54,496 nt of DNA. Origin: JAQBDA01 sp032124675 (lineage in GTDB: Bacteria > Chloroflexota > Anaerolineae > Anaerolineales > UBA4823). Position numbers and translations under genes: made by a program. Every line of letters starts with the position of its first letter. The first letter of the stretch is position 1. The stretch covers positions 1 to 54,496 of the forward strand of contig JAQBDA010000230.1 in assembly GCA_032124675.1 (NCBI GenBank), in the 5' to 3' direction. The notes under the pieces are model-generated. The model saw nothing but the letters and a program-made list of their open reading frames with translations. It searched no databases and was not told the DNA's origin. This document shows, one piece after another, positions 33,502-43,466 of this stretch.

Positions 33502-35140
33502 TCAGGGACTCTGGGATGCCCGGGATTCCCTGACCGGTGGGAGACGCTGGGCGTTGGGATTTGCAGCCCTGGTGATGCTGCTGACCAGCCTGCCGTACCT
33601 TCTGGGTTATGCCTCCCAGGGGCGGGATTGGCGCTTTACAGGCTTTGTTTTTGGGGTCGAGGACGGCAATTCGTACATAGCCAAGATGCAGGCCGGAGCA
33701 GCGGGAGCCTGGCTTTTTCGTACGCCCTATACTCCTGCTCACCAGCAAGGGGTGGTCGCATATCTGCCTTATCTGCTGTTGGGGAAATTGGTCTCCCCTC
33801 CGGACCTGCATGAGAAGCTGGTGCTGATCTTCCATATCTTCCGCCTCGCGGCGGGTATGTTGGCGATCCTGGCTGCCTATGATTTCATCGCTTATTTCAT
33901 CTCTGGTGAGCGTGAGCGGCGTTATGGCCTGGTCCTGACTGTGCTCGGAGGGGGTCTCGGCTGGGTGCTCTTGCTCCTGGGACTGGATACCTGGCTCGGT
34001 TCAATGCCATTGGAGTTCTATTCACCGGAGACGTTCGGTTTTTTGGAGGTATTCGGTCTGCCTCACCTGGCACTGGCGCGGGCGGCCATGCTGTGGGGAC
34101 TGCTGGTTTACCTGCGCACCACACGGGGCAGCGCCAACCCAACTTTGAAGTCTGCCGCCGGTCTGGGGTTGCTGTGGCTGCTTGCGGCGCTCAGCCAGCC
34201 CCTGACGGCACTCTGCCTGGGCGCGGTGATCGCTCTCCACCTCGCTGCACTTGGGGTGGTCTATGGGTTTGGGCCTCCAGCGCAGCGCAGCACAGGCTGG
34301 GTGAATTGGCGCGGCAAACTTCGGTTTGTGGTCCTGGCATTCCTTATCCCGGCACCCTTCATCTTATATAATGTCATCTCCTTCAGCACAGACCCATATT
34401 TGAAAACCTGGACAGACCAGAACCTGATCATCTCTCCGCCGCTGCCGCATTATCTGCTGGCATACGGCCTGCTGCTGCCCTTCGCAGCCCTTGGCGCGCG
34501 CAATCTGCTGCGCCAGAATGCTAGCGAGGGCTGGCTGCTCGTCGCATGGATCCTGGCATCACCGGCGCTGGCCTATGCACCGGTGAACCTGCAGCGCAGG
34601 CTGCTGGAGGGGCTCTGGATTGCAGTGGTCGTCGTGGCGTTATGGTCGCTGAGGACGGATTACCAGCCGGGAGTGCGCTGGCGTGTATTTCTTTTTACCA
34701 CTCTACTCGCCTTTCCATCAACCCTCATCCTGCTTGCCGGGAGCGTCTCCGCTGCCGTTCAGCCTGGCATGCCGATGTTTCGGGAGATTGGTGAGGTGCA
34801 GGTTTTTGAGTACCTGGGAGCTAATTCTGATCCCTGGGGAGTGGTCATGACAAGCTTTGCAACCGGTAATGCACTGCCTGCCTGGGCACCTTCACGGGTG
34901 GTCATCGGTCACGGACCGGAGAGCTCTGGGCTGGAGCAGATGCAGACCAGTGTACAGCGTTTCTACGATGCCAGCACGCCGGACTCGGAACGGCAGAGGC
35001 TGGTGGCCGAACTGAATATCAGCTATGTATTTCATGGACCGCATGAACGCCTCTTGGGCGGATGGGAACCTTCCCGCTCCAGCCAAATGAAGGAAATATA
35101 CCGGCAGGGACCGTATGCAGTCTACGAACCTCGGGATTGA
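33488..35140 (+). CDS. Large polytopic membrane protein, paralogue of 29609-31270
   Basis: 550 residues from ATG 33488, overlapping the previous gene by 14 bases; another in-frame ATG lies two codons on, and a GTG at 33464 is less likely. Loop motif FTGFVFGVEDGNSYIAKM and C-terminal YVFHGPHERLLGG match the gene two places upstream, with the YfhO-like gene between. About ten helices. Function unknown. Confidence 0.75.
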   Translation: MEMVNQGLWDARDSLTGGRRWALGFAALVMLLTSLPYLLGYASQGRDWRFTGFVFGVEDGNSYIAKMQAGAAGAWLFRTPYTPAHQQGVVAYLPYLLLGKLVSPPDLHEKLVLIFHIFRLAAGMLAILAAYDFIAYFISGERERRYGLVLTVLGGGLGWVLLLLGLDTWLGSMPLEFYSPETFGFLEVFGLPHLALARAAMLWGLLVYLRTTRGSANPTLKSAAGLGLLWLLAALSQPLTALCLGAVIALHLAALGVVYGFGPPAQRSTGWVNWRGKLRFVVLAFLIPAPFILYNVISFSTDPYLKTWTDQNLIISPPLPHYLLAYGLLLPFAALGARNLLRQNASEGWLLVAWILASPALAYAPVNLQRRLLEGLWIAVVVVALWSLRTDYQPGVRWRVFLFTTLLAFPSTLILLAGSVSAAVQPGMPMFREIGEVQVFEYLGANSDPWGVVMTSFATGNALPAWAPSRVVIGHGPESSGLEQMQTSVQRFYDASTPDSERQRLVAELNISYVFHGPHERLLGGWEPSRSSQMKEIYRQGPYAVYEPRD

Positions 35141-35159
35141 GTCAGGATATTGTGATTAG

Positions 35160-37490
35160 ATGAGCACCAACCGGAATATGCTGTTGATACTGATGGCACT
35201 GGTCGTGCTGGCGGGACTTGTCCAGCTCACAATCAGCATGCCGCCGCAGGTTGCTATCTGGCTGCCGTTTCTGCTATTCGAATTCTTGATCGTGTTTACC
35301 ACCACATTTGGTGCACCGCTGACTGGTGGGGTGGTATCCCTGGTACCGATGACCACCGCGGCAGCATTCCTGGTGGTTGGGTTGGTGCCTGCAGGATGGG
35401 TGGCTTTTCTCGGGGCGCTCATCGCGGGGTTCATTCGCTCTCGATATGCGCTGACAATCGGTTTGCCCGTCGATACTACCAGGCGGGACTCTATCTCCCG
35501 TACTGCCTCAGCGGCCACCTTACACACGATATCTATCCTGGCATCCGGCAGCATTTACCTGATCCTGGGCGGTAAACTGCCTTTAGAGTCCCTTGAGGCG
35601 GCAGCGCTGCTGCCCTTTGTGGGATTAGGGCTAACCTACCTGGCGATGGATTATGTCTTATCCAGCCTGTTCCTGGGTATTCGCGGCGCAGCAGGGGTTA
35701 AGCAGTATCTGAAAGCACTGCCGGGGATATTCATCTACGAGGGTACGCCCCTGGTGTTCGCACCACTTGTGGCGCTGACATACACCCAGCTGGGGTTGGC
35801 GGCTTTCATGCTGTTTACCCTGGCTGTCGTTGCAGCAGCGCTGGTGATGCGGAATCTGGCGATCTCTCGCCGCAGATTAGTCCGCCAGCTGAATGAGATC
35901 GACAGCTTGCATGCCATCGGGCAGGCGCTCATCTCTACCCTGGATATAAGCGCCATCTTGGATGCTGTCCACCAGCAGGTGACCCGCATCATGCCGGTGG
36001 AAACGTTCTTCGCAGCAATGTATGATGCTGAGACGGACGAAGTGAATTTTCCGCTGGTCGTAGAAAATGGAGAAGCAGTTCACTGGCCCTCACAACGTGG
36101 GGGACTGGACATGCTGCATCAAATTGTACGCGCTCGCTCGAGCAAGGTGCCCCGTGAGCAGACCGATGTGGTCAGACGGGCGTTCGGTCTCAGCCGCTCG
36201 CAGCAGCCGGTGACCTCCTGGCTGGCAGCGCCGGTCATCACGGGTGACCACTTGATGGGGGTGATCACCGTACAATCTCATTCGCGTTTCAACCTGTATG
36301 ATGCCTCACACGAAGAATTATTGAATGCCATTGCAGCTCAGGCAGCTCTGGCGATCCAGAATGCGCACCTGTACTCCCAGACGGATAAAGCTTTAGCCAG
36401 GCGCGTGCAGGAGCTGGATTCGATTTTGAATACGGTACAGGAAGGCATCTTGCTGCTGGACCTCTCTTACCGGGTGATCGCCCTGAACCGGGCGCTGGCA
36501 GATTTCACCGGGGTCGCCGCAGGTGATTTGCTCGGTACTTCGATGGCATTTTCAAGGAAGCAGCATGTCAGCCAGTTTTTACAGGATATTGGTTATACCA
36601 GTGTAACCCTGCAGGGTGAATGCCAGCTGATTGCCGACCGCTCAGACGCAGTCATGGAAGCAACCTTTGAGTTCGCTGGCAGGGAACCCCGGCAGATAGA
36701 AAGGACTCTGGCAGCCGTCAGGGATCGCTGGGGAGTGGTGACCGGATGGCTGATCGTTTTCAAGGATGTAAGTGAGGAGTTAGCCCTGCAGCAGCTGCGG
36801 GATGACATGACTCATATGCTGGTGCATGACCTGCGCTCGCCATTGACGGTGATCCAGAGCAGCATGACATCGATCCCCGCTTTCCTTGATGACGGCTCTA
36901 TCGACGGCGTACGGCAGCTCGTGGATTACTCTCAGCGGGGGGTTGATCGTTTGCTCAGTCTGGTATCCGACATACTGGATATCGCCCGCCTGGAAAGCGG
37001 AAATATGCCGATCAGACCCGCACAGATAGACGTGTGTAAATTGCTGCATGGGACCGCTGAGCAGATGGCTCCCCTTGCCAGGCAGTCGAATATCGACATC
37101 CATGTCACCGCGCCGGATGAACTGCCGATGGTAAACCTGGATGCTGCCCTGATCGGGCGGGTGTTGAGCAACCTGCTGGATAACGCGTTGAAGTTCACTC
37201 CCAAAGGCGGGCGGGTTGACCTCTGGTCCTCAAGCGGTCCGATTGGATCTAAAGACCAGCTCTGGATCGGGGTGAGCGATACCGGCCCGGGCATCCCCGA
37301 AGACATGCAGCAGCAGCTGTTCGAAAAGTTCACCCAGCTTGAAGCTCCGATGGGCCGCCGTGCTGGCACGGGGTTGGGGCTGCACTACTGCAAGCTGGCA
37401 GTTGAGGCGCACCGTGGGAAGATCTGGTTCGAAAGCCGAGAGCAGCAAGGCAGTACATTCGTGATCCAGCTGCCAGCACTTACCGGGTGA
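35160..37490 (+). CDS. Membrane sensor histidine kinase with GAF and PAS domains
   Basis: 776 residues. A membrane sensor of about seven helices (1-225) is followed by a GAF domain (about 250-400), a PAS domain (about 415-530), then HisKA with phospho-His at ~556 (HMLVHDLRSPLTV) and HATPase with SNLLDNALKFTPKGG, SDTGPGIPEDM and GTGLGLHYCK. No response regulator is nearby, so it is an orphan here. Start ATG 35160 has only a weak upstream GGA. It sits inside a run of YfhO-like genes and may sense envelope state (inference). Confidence 0.9.
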   Translation: MSTNRNMLLILMALVVLAGLVQLTISMPPQVAIWLPFLLFEFLIVFTTTFGAPLTGGVVSLVPMTTAAAFLVVGLVPAGWVAFLGALIAGFIRSRYALTIGLPVDTTRRDSISRTASAATLHTISILASGSIYLILGGKLPLESLEAAALLPFVGLGLTYLAMDYVLSSLFLGIRGAAGVKQYLKALPGIFIYEGTPLVFAPLVALTYTQLGLAAFMLFTLAVVAAALVMRNLAISRRRLVRQLNEIDSLHAIGQALISTLDISAILDAVHQQVTRIMPVETFFAAMYDAETDEVNFPLVVENGEAVHWPSQRGGLDMLHQIVRARSSKVPREQTDVVRRAFGLSRSQQPVTSWLAAPVITGDHLMGVITVQSHSRFNLYDASHEELLNAIAAQAALAIQNAHLYSQTDKALARRVQELDSILNTVQEGILLLDLSYRVIALNRALADFTGVAAGDLLGTSMAFSRKQHVSQFLQDIGYTSVTLQGECQLIADRSDAVMEATFEFAGREPRQIERTLAAVRDRWGVVTGWLIVFKDVSEELALQQLRDDMTHMLVHDLRSPLTVIQSSMTSIPAFLDDGSIDGVRQLVDYSQRGVDRLLSLVSDILDIARLESGNMPIRPAQIDVCKLLHGTAEQMAPLARQSNIDIHVTAPDELPMVNLDAALIGRVLSNLLDNALKFTPKGGRVDLWSSSGPIGSKDQLWIGVSDTGPGIPEDMQQQLFEKFTQLEAPMGRRAGTGLGLHYCKLAVEAHRGKIWFESREQQGSTFVIQLPALTG

Positions 37491-39979
37491 TGAACAGAGA
37501 CATGACAAAATTCGTCTCCCGCCTGTTCCCGGGTCTGATCCTCATCCTGGCACCCTTCATTCTGCTATCACAGGTTCTGCTCACCGGTCAGGCGCTCTTC
37601 TGGGGGACACCCGCTTTGCAGTTTATGCCCTGGCGGGAGTTCGCCGGCGAGGCGCTGAAAGCCGGGACACTTCCGCTATGGAATCCATGGCTGGGCATGG
37701 GCGCGCCTCTGTTCGCCAACTACCAGGCTGCCCTGGCTTACCCACCGACCTGGTCTCAATTCGTCGTTTCCTGGCTGGCAGGAATCGAATGGTCCGCCTG
37801 GTGGCAGGGCTGTCTGGTTGTGCTGCACTGGATCATTGCTGCCCTGGGAATGGCACGCCTGGCACGCGGCATCGGGCTGGGGAGCCTGGCGCAGGCGGTG
37901 AGCGGGCTGGCATTCGCCCTCGGGGGCTACCTGGTTTCCCGGGCAGGTTTTCTCAGCATAAACGCCTCCGCAGCCTGGCTGCCCTGGATCGTCCACTACG
38001 CCGGTCAGGTCAGTTCACGGGAGCTGCGGGGTGGAACGCCGCTTTCACGCGTAGTAGTGAAACTGTCGATTGCCACCGCTCTGCAGCTGCTGGCGGGTCA
38101 CGCCCAGATCACCTGGTATACCGTGCTGTTGACAGTTATGTGGAGTGGTTATTGGGGTTGGATCGATGCAGGAGGTGATGCACCGGGTATGGACAAACCT
38201 GCCTCACCCAGGCTGCGCATGGTCTCACTTGTCAAAGGCTGGCTGTGGCTGGGAGCGGGTTATGGCATCGGTGTAGGGATCGCTGCGATCCAGCTCTTGC
38301 CGACCGCAGAGTATCTGGCACAGTCCCAGCGCGCCGGGGAGGTCAATTATGCCTACGCCATGACGTATTCTTTCTGGCCATGGCGTTTTCTGACCCTGGT
38401 GGCGCCGGACCTGTTCGGCAGCCCTGTGCGGGGGGATTACTGGGGCTATGCCAATTATTGGGAGGATGCCCTCTATATCGGTATGCTGCCGCTGCTCCTG
38501 GCACTGGCTGCATTTTTGGGCTGGCTGTTCCGTCGACCGGCATATCGCCAGCTGGAACTACGCCGGGGCGGACAAGCTGACCGGCTGCCACCAAGATCGG
38601 GAACGATCCCGTTCCTCGCTGCCCTGGCAGCGTTATCTTTCATCCTGGCGCTGGGGGATAACACTGTCATATTTCCCTGGTTGTACCGGCATGTCCCTAC
38701 CTTCGATATGTTCCAGGCGCCCACCCGGTTCACGATCTGGGCTGCCTTCGGTCTGGCGCTGCTGGCAGGTTTTGGGGCACAGGTATGGCGGCGGCCGCAA
38801 AAACGCGCTTTATACTGGACCCGGCTGGGCACTGCGGGTGCGGTGGCTGTGATGTTGGGTTCAGGTCTGACCTGGTATCTGATGGGGGATGTCAGCCCAA
38901 CTTTCATCCGCGCTGCCGCAATGGCGGGTTTGTGGGCTGTCGGCGCGGGCGTCCTGAGCCTGGCGGCGCCGGTCTCTGGAGGCCCTGTCGGGGAGGAACC
39001 GGAGGCAGCAAGAGTTGACGCCAGAACCGTGTTTATATGGCAGTGGGTTGTAGCTGGATTCGTGGCTGTCGACTTGATCGCGGCGGGATGGGGTTTAAAC
39101 CCGGGCGTTGATCCCGGGTTTTACTCCACCGAGCCACAGACCGCCGCCCGGGTGCGGGAGCTGCTCGTAGGACGCCGCCTTTACATGTCCCCAGCAGATG
39201 AAGATGCACTGAAATACAGGCGCTTTCTGCGTTTTGACAGCTTTGATGCCGGTGAAGATTGGCTCATGATGCGGGCTGTCTTGCTCCCCAATATGACCAT
39301 GTACGACAGCCTCGCCTCACTAAACAATTTCGACCCGCTCGTCCCCGGACGATACTCGCGCTGGATGGCGATCCTATCCAATGCCCGGGGGCGTGAGCTC
39401 AATAAGCTCTTGGATATCAGCGGCGCCGGAGTGGTGAAGACGAGTGATCCAGCAGCCGGGAGTGGAGTGATGGTTCAACCGCTGCCAGAGGAGGTCGGAT
39501 CTCGGGCGCGCTGGGTGCCGTGTGCACGGGCTGCCCAGGACCAGGAGCAGGCGCTGCAGATTGTGGTGAGTGATGACTCCTTCGACCCCGCTGCTGAGGT
39601 GATCCTGGAAGGCTACAGCGGCGAGATGGTGACTGGTTGTTCTGAGACGGGTGCTGAAGGGATCGTAGAGCTGGTGAGTGAACAGCCCGGGATGCTGGAG
39701 TTCCGGGTGCTTACAGATCAACCCGGCTGGCTGCTGCTCTCCGATACCTGGTACCCCGGCTGGCAGGCGACTGTGGACGGAAGTGAGGTACCGTCCTTCC
39801 GGGCAGATTACCTTTTTCGATCGATTCAAGTTCCTGCCGGTGATTACCGTGTGCGTTTTGAATACCACCCGTCATCGTTCTACCTTGGTCTGGCATTGAG
39901 TTTGATCATCCTGCTGGGAGTAATGGGATTCATCATAAAGATCGCTCGCTCCTACTCGATACCCTCAGATATCGAATAA
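37490..39979 (+). CDS. YfhO-like membrane protein
   Basis: 829 residues from ATG 37490, overlapping the kinase stop by one base (a GTG one codon earlier is possible). Loop LPLWNPWLGMGAPLFANYQ corresponds to the one in the gene at 31267; about twelve helices are followed by a C-terminal domain with DTWYPGWQATVDGSEVP and a last helix. Coupling to the kinase suggests one operon from 29.6 to 40 kb. Confidence 0.83.
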   Translation: MNRDMTKFVSRLFPGLILILAPFILLSQVLLTGQALFWGTPALQFMPWREFAGEALKAGTLPLWNPWLGMGAPLFANYQAALAYPPTWSQFVVSWLAGIEWSAWWQGCLVVLHWIIAALGMARLARGIGLGSLAQAVSGLAFALGGYLVSRAGFLSINASAAWLPWIVHYAGQVSSRELRGGTPLSRVVVKLSIATALQLLAGHAQITWYTVLLTVMWSGYWGWIDAGGDAPGMDKPASPRLRMVSLVKGWLWLGAGYGIGVGIAAIQLLPTAEYLAQSQRAGEVNYAYAMTYSFWPWRFLTLVAPDLFGSPVRGDYWGYANYWEDALYIGMLPLLLALAAFLGWLFRRPAYRQLELRRGGQADRLPPRSGTIPFLAALAALSFILALGDNTVIFPWLYRHVPTFDMFQAPTRFTIWAAFGLALLAGFGAQVWRRPQKRALYWTRLGTAGAVAVMLGSGLTWYLMGDVSPTFIRAAAMAGLWAVGAGVLSLAAPVSGGPVGEEPEAARVDARTVFIWQWVVAGFVAVDLIAAGWGLNPGVDPGFYSTEPQTAARVRELLVGRRLYMSPADEDALKYRRFLRFDSFDAGEDWLMMRAVLLPNMTMYDSLASLNNFDPLVPGRYSRWMAILSNARGRELNKLLDISGAGVVKTSDPAAGSGVMVQPLPEEVGSRARWVPCARAAQDQEQALQIVVSDDSFDPAAEVILEGYSGEMVTGCSETGAEGIVELVSEQPGMLEFRVLTDQPGWLLLSDTWYPGWQATVDGSEVPSFRADYLFRSIQVPAGDYRVRFEYHPSSFYLGLALSLIILLGVMGFIIKIARSYSIPSDIE

Positions 39980-40241
39980 CATTATTACTGCCATGGGTGA
40001 GTTGATGGCTGCTATTTCGGGTTTGGCAGCCGCCAAATGTGGTAGTATTAGCCAGATTGGTGGATGTGTGGGTGCTTATCCCATTGTCACCCGAACTGTG
40101 TAATTTCTACAATTATTAATCCAAAACAGCCTGTTGTGCGTAGATTACTCGGTGCGTTAAGTTAAACAACTTTTGGTATCCTGCTGATGTCGGCGGCCGC
40201 CAGCAGGGTACCCGAAAACCTTATCACCGTTGGAGTTATTC
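39980..40241 (+). other. Intergenic region with a hairpin ahead of moxR
   Basis: 262 bases without a gene. A hairpin with 12-base arms (40175-40186 and 40201-40212, one G-U pair) encloses a GC-rich loop; it lies 30 bases ahead of the moxR start and just upstream of its ribosome site. It lacks a T tail, so it is not a standard terminator; a leader or processing role is possible. No promoter is clear. Confidence 0.5.
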
Positions 40242-41204
40242 ATGAATGATGTTCAGGAATTTGGCGAACGCGTGGTTGAAAACATCGAAAAGGTCATCGT
40301 AGGCAAACGCTCCACCGTGGAGCTGGCCATCATTTCCTTGCTCTGTCAGGGGCATTTGCTGATCGAAGACGTACCCGGGGTAGGTAAGACCGTCCTGGCG
40401 CGCAGCCTGGCGCGTTCGTTGGGGTGCAGCTTCAGCCGCATCCAGTTCACCCCGGATATGCTGCCCAGCGACGTGACCGGTGTATCCATATTCAACCAGT
40501 CCAACCGCCAGTTCGAATTTCGGCCCGGTCCTGTGATGGCACAGATCGTATTGACGGATGAGATCAACCGCGCCACACCCAAAACGCAGGCAGCCTTGCT
40601 GGAGGCGATGGAAGAGCGCCAGGTGACCGTAGATGGAGTAACGCATATACTGCCGCGTCCCTTCATGGTGCTTGCAACCCAGAACCCGATCGAATATGAA
40701 GGCACTTTCCCGCTGCCTGAAGCCCAGCTCGACCGCTTCCTGATACGGGTCAGGCTTGGCTATCCGTCCCCTGAGGATGAGGTAGTAATTCTGGAACGCC
40801 AACAGTACCGCCACCCACTGGAAGCGCTGGAGCAGATTGTTTCGGTCGATGAGCTGTCTAAGATGCAGGAAACGGTGAAGGGCATATTCGTTGCTCCAGG
40901 CGTGAAGCGTTATATCGTCAACCTGGCACGCCAGACCCGCGACCACCCGGAGGTCTATTTAGGTGCCAGCCCGCGCGGCAGCCTGGCTCTGTACCGCACC
41001 TCACAAGTGCGAGCTGCCCTCTACGGGCGTGATTATGTCCTGCCGGACGATGTCAAAGAGCTGGTAGTGCCGACCTTTGCCCATCGTATGATCCTCGGAC
41101 CGGCAGCCCGGCTGCGAGACCTGGATGCGGACGAGATCGTGATCGAGATCTTGAACAGTGTACCGGTGCCGGGAGGGGATATGACAGCGGAGAAATCATA
41201 TTGA
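40242..41204 (+). CDS. MoxR-family AAA+ ATPase
   Basis: 320 residues from ATG 40242, with TTGGAG upstream. Walker A GVGKTVLARSLA, Walker B VLTDEINRATPKTQ, sensor 1 ATQNPIEYEGTF and arginine finger region PEAQLDRFLIR are standard MoxR features. MoxR proteins act as chaperones for maturation of partner complexes, often with a DUF58 protein, which is encoded next with a TTGA overlap. Confidence 0.94.
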   Translation: MNDVQEFGERVVENIEKVIVGKRSTVELAIISLLCQGHLLIEDVPGVGKTVLARSLARSLGCSFSRIQFTPDMLPSDVTGVSIFNQSNRQFEFRPGPVMAQIVLTDEINRATPKTQAALLEAMEERQVTVDGVTHILPRPFMVLATQNPIEYEGTFPLPEAQLDRFLIRVRLGYPSPEDEVVILERQQYRHPLEALEQIVSVDELSKMQETVKGIFVAPGVKRYIVNLARQTRDHPEVYLGASPRGSLALYRTSQVRAALYGRDYVLPDDVKELVVPTFAHRMILGPAARLRDLDADEIVIEILNSVPVPGGDMTAEKSY

Positions 41205-42475
41205 CTTCTGCACAGCGGGTGGTATTGATCCTGCTCATCGTGAGCCTGTTGGGCGGGGTTATCAGCGGGTCGGTATTCTACTACCGGCTGGCCTATCTCT
41301 GGTTGTTCCTGTTTGCAGGTAGCTGGCTGCTTTCCCGGCTGGCGCTGCGCGGCGTTGAGCTCAGGAGGACCGCCCGCTCACAGCGAGCACAGGTTGGGCA
41401 GATCTTCGAGGAACGCTTCGAGGTAAACAACCCGAGCCGTCTGCCGCGCCTGTGGCTGGAGATCCGAGACCAATCCCCTCTGCCGGGTTCACGCGGCTCA
41501 CAGGTGCTGAGCTTAATAGGCGGTCGAGAGATACGCTCGTATCTGGTGCGCACCCGGCTGATGCAGCGTGGTGTGTTCCCCCTCGGCGATACCGTTCTGG
41601 CCTCCGGAGACCTGTTTGGACTCTTTCCGGTCAGCCGTGACTTTCCTGCCCAGGAATCGCTGCTGGTCTATCCGATGATGGTCGATGTGCAGGCTTTCCC
41701 CAGCCCGATGGGATGGCTCTCCGGCGGGGCAGCGTTGCGCCGGCGCACACACCAGATTACTGCCAATGCCTCCGGTGTCCGTGAATATTCTCATGGAGAC
41801 CCGCTGAGCCGCATCCACTGGTTGAGCACTGCCCGGCGGGAGCGCCTGATGGTAAAAGATTTCGAGCTTGACCCACTGGCAGAAGTCTGGATCTTCGTTG
41901 ACGCATACCGCCATGTCCAGGCCGCTTTGCCAATCCCGGAGATCGAGCTCGACGAGCGTGATCTGTGGCGGCCTAACGTGAAGATACCCCTTCTGCCGAC
42001 GACTGAAGAGTATGCCGTCAGCATCGCGGCCTCCATAGCCCGCTTCTATCTGCAGCGCGGGCGGGTTGTAGGGCTGGTCAGCGCGGGACAGAACCTGCAC
42101 GTTCTTTCAGCCGAAAGGGGTGGGCGCCAGCTCGGCAAGATCCTTGAGATGCTGGCTTTGCTGCGCGCTGATGGCAGGTTGTCTTTCGAGTCCCTTGTTC
42201 AGGCGGAGATCCAGGCTCTGCCGCGTGGCAGCACTGTTGTAGTCATAACACCAGACACAGGTGATGGAGTGATGCTGAGCATCGAACTGCTGATGAGACG
42301 GGGTATGCGCCCGGTTGTGGTCCTGCTGGATGCTGCCAGTTTTGGGGGTAAGAAAGGCGTTGAGCGGGTTGAGAACGACCTCAAGATATTGGGTGTGCCG
42401 GTCTGCCGTATCGCCAATGGAGATGATCTCTCAGACCGGCTCTCAGACCGCACCCAACCCCAGATGTGGAATTAA
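41201..42475 (+). CDS. DUF58 protein
   Basis: 424 residues from TTG 41201 in a TTGA overlap with moxR, with GGAG eight bases before. Two N-terminal helices, a beta-rich part, then the DUF58 signature REYSHGDPLSRIHWLSTARR and VKDFELD, and a vWA-like fold that could bind a metal. DUF58-MoxR pairs are common; partner functions vary. A transglutaminase gene, often third in such operons, is not present. Confidence 0.9.
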   Translation: MTSAQRVVLILLIVSLLGGVISGSVFYYRLAYLWLFLFAGSWLLSRLALRGVELRRTARSQRAQVGQIFEERFEVNNPSRLPRLWLEIRDQSPLPGSRGSQVLSLIGGREIRSYLVRTRLMQRGVFPLGDTVLASGDLFGLFPVSRDFPAQESLLVYPMMVDVQAFPSPMGWLSGGAALRRRTHQITANASGVREYSHGDPLSRIHWLSTARRERLMVKDFELDPLAEVWIFVDAYRHVQAALPIPEIELDERDLWRPNVKIPLLPTTEEYAVSIAASIARFYLQRGRVVGLVSAGQNLHVLSAERGGRQLGKILEMLALLRADGRLSFESLVQAEIQALPRGSTVVVITPDTGDGVMLSIELLMRRGMRPVVVLLDAASFGGKKGVERVENDLKILGVPVCRIANGDDLSDRLSDRTQPQMWN

Positions 42476-42480
42476 GCCTC

Positions 42481-43440
42481 ATGTCTTCAAAACGCGCCCT
42501 GGTAACCGGCATCACAGGTCAGGATGGTTCTTACCTGGCAGAGCTGCTGTTGGAGAAAGGTTACGAAGTCATCGGCATGGTGCGCCGCTCCAGCACGACA
42601 AACTTCGAACGCATTCATAAGATACAAGAGCACATCGAGCTGGCATCTGGCGACCTGCTGGATCAGGTGTCCTTGATCGATATCCTGGAGCGTTACCGCC
42701 CGGCAGAGGTGTATAACCTCGCTGCCCAATCCTTCGTCCAGACATCATGGACACAGCCGGTTTTCACAGGCGAAGTGACCGCCCTGGGGGTGACTCGTCT
42801 GCTGGATGCCATCCGTCTGGTGGACCCGGATATCCGCTTCTACCAGGCCAGCACCAGCGAAATGTTTGGCAAAGTACGCAGTGTGCCGCAGAATGAAGAT
42901 ACCCCCTTTTATCCCCGCAGTCCTTATGGCGTCGCCAAAGTGTATGGGCATTGGATCACCGTGAATTACCGTGAAAGCTATGATCTTTACGCAGTATCTG
43001 GGATCTGCTTCAACCACGAAAGCCCGCGCCGCGGGCACGAGTTTGTCACTCAGAAGATAGCCCGTGCTGCGGCAAGGATCAAGCATGGTCTGCAGGAAGA
43101 GCTGCGGTTGGGCAATCTGGACGCTCAGCGGGATTGGGGCTATGCCCCAGATTATGTGTATGCGATGTGGCTGATGCTGCAGCAGGATGCCCCTGACGAT
43201 TATGTGATCGCCACCGGGCAAACGCACACTGTAGAGTATTTTGCCGAGCTGGCTTTCGATGCGGTCGGGCTGGATTACCGGGAGTACGTTGTCCAGGATG
43301 AGCAGTTTATGCGTCCGGCAGAGGTCGATATCCTGGTGGGTGACCCATCCCGGGCAAAACGTAAATTGGGCTGGCAAGCCCGGACCAAATTTGAAGAGTT
43401 GGTCCACATTATGGTCGACGCGGAACTGCAGAAGATTTGA
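42481..43440 (+). CDS. gmd: GDP-mannose 4,6-dehydratase
   Basis: 319 residues of the extended SDR family. GITGQDGSYLAELLLEKGYEV is the NAD(P)-binding motif with the Gmd-specific Gln-Asp-Gly; VRRSS follows; the catalytic Tyr-Lys is in SPYGVAKVYGHW; NHESPRRGHEFVT and GNLDAQRDWGYAPDYV are Gmd signatures. It turns GDP-mannose into GDP-4-keto-6-deoxymannose, the precursor of fucose, rhamnose or perosamine in surface glycans, fitting the glycan-like membrane proteins near by. Start ATG 42481. Confidence 0.95.
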   Translation: MSSKRALVTGITGQDGSYLAELLLEKGYEVIGMVRRSSTTNFERIHKIQEHIELASGDLLDQVSLIDILERYRPAEVYNLAAQSFVQTSWTQPVFTGEVTALGVTRLLDAIRLVDPDIRFYQASTSEMFGKVRSVPQNEDTPFYPRSPYGVAKVYGHWITVNYRESYDLYAVSGICFNHESPRRGHEFVTQKIARAAARIKHGLQEELRLGNLDAQRDWGYAPDYVYAMWLMLQQDAPDDYVIATGQTHTVEYFAELAFDAVGLDYREYVVQDEQFMRPAEVDILVGDPSRAKRKLGWQARTKFEELVHIMVDAELQKI

Positions 43441-43466
43441 TCGCTCTGTAAGATGAGCTGGAACTC

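Noticed and set aside
40175..40212. Rho-independent terminator ahead of moxR
   Set aside because: No T run after the hairpin on either strand, and it lies too near the ribosome site of the next gene.
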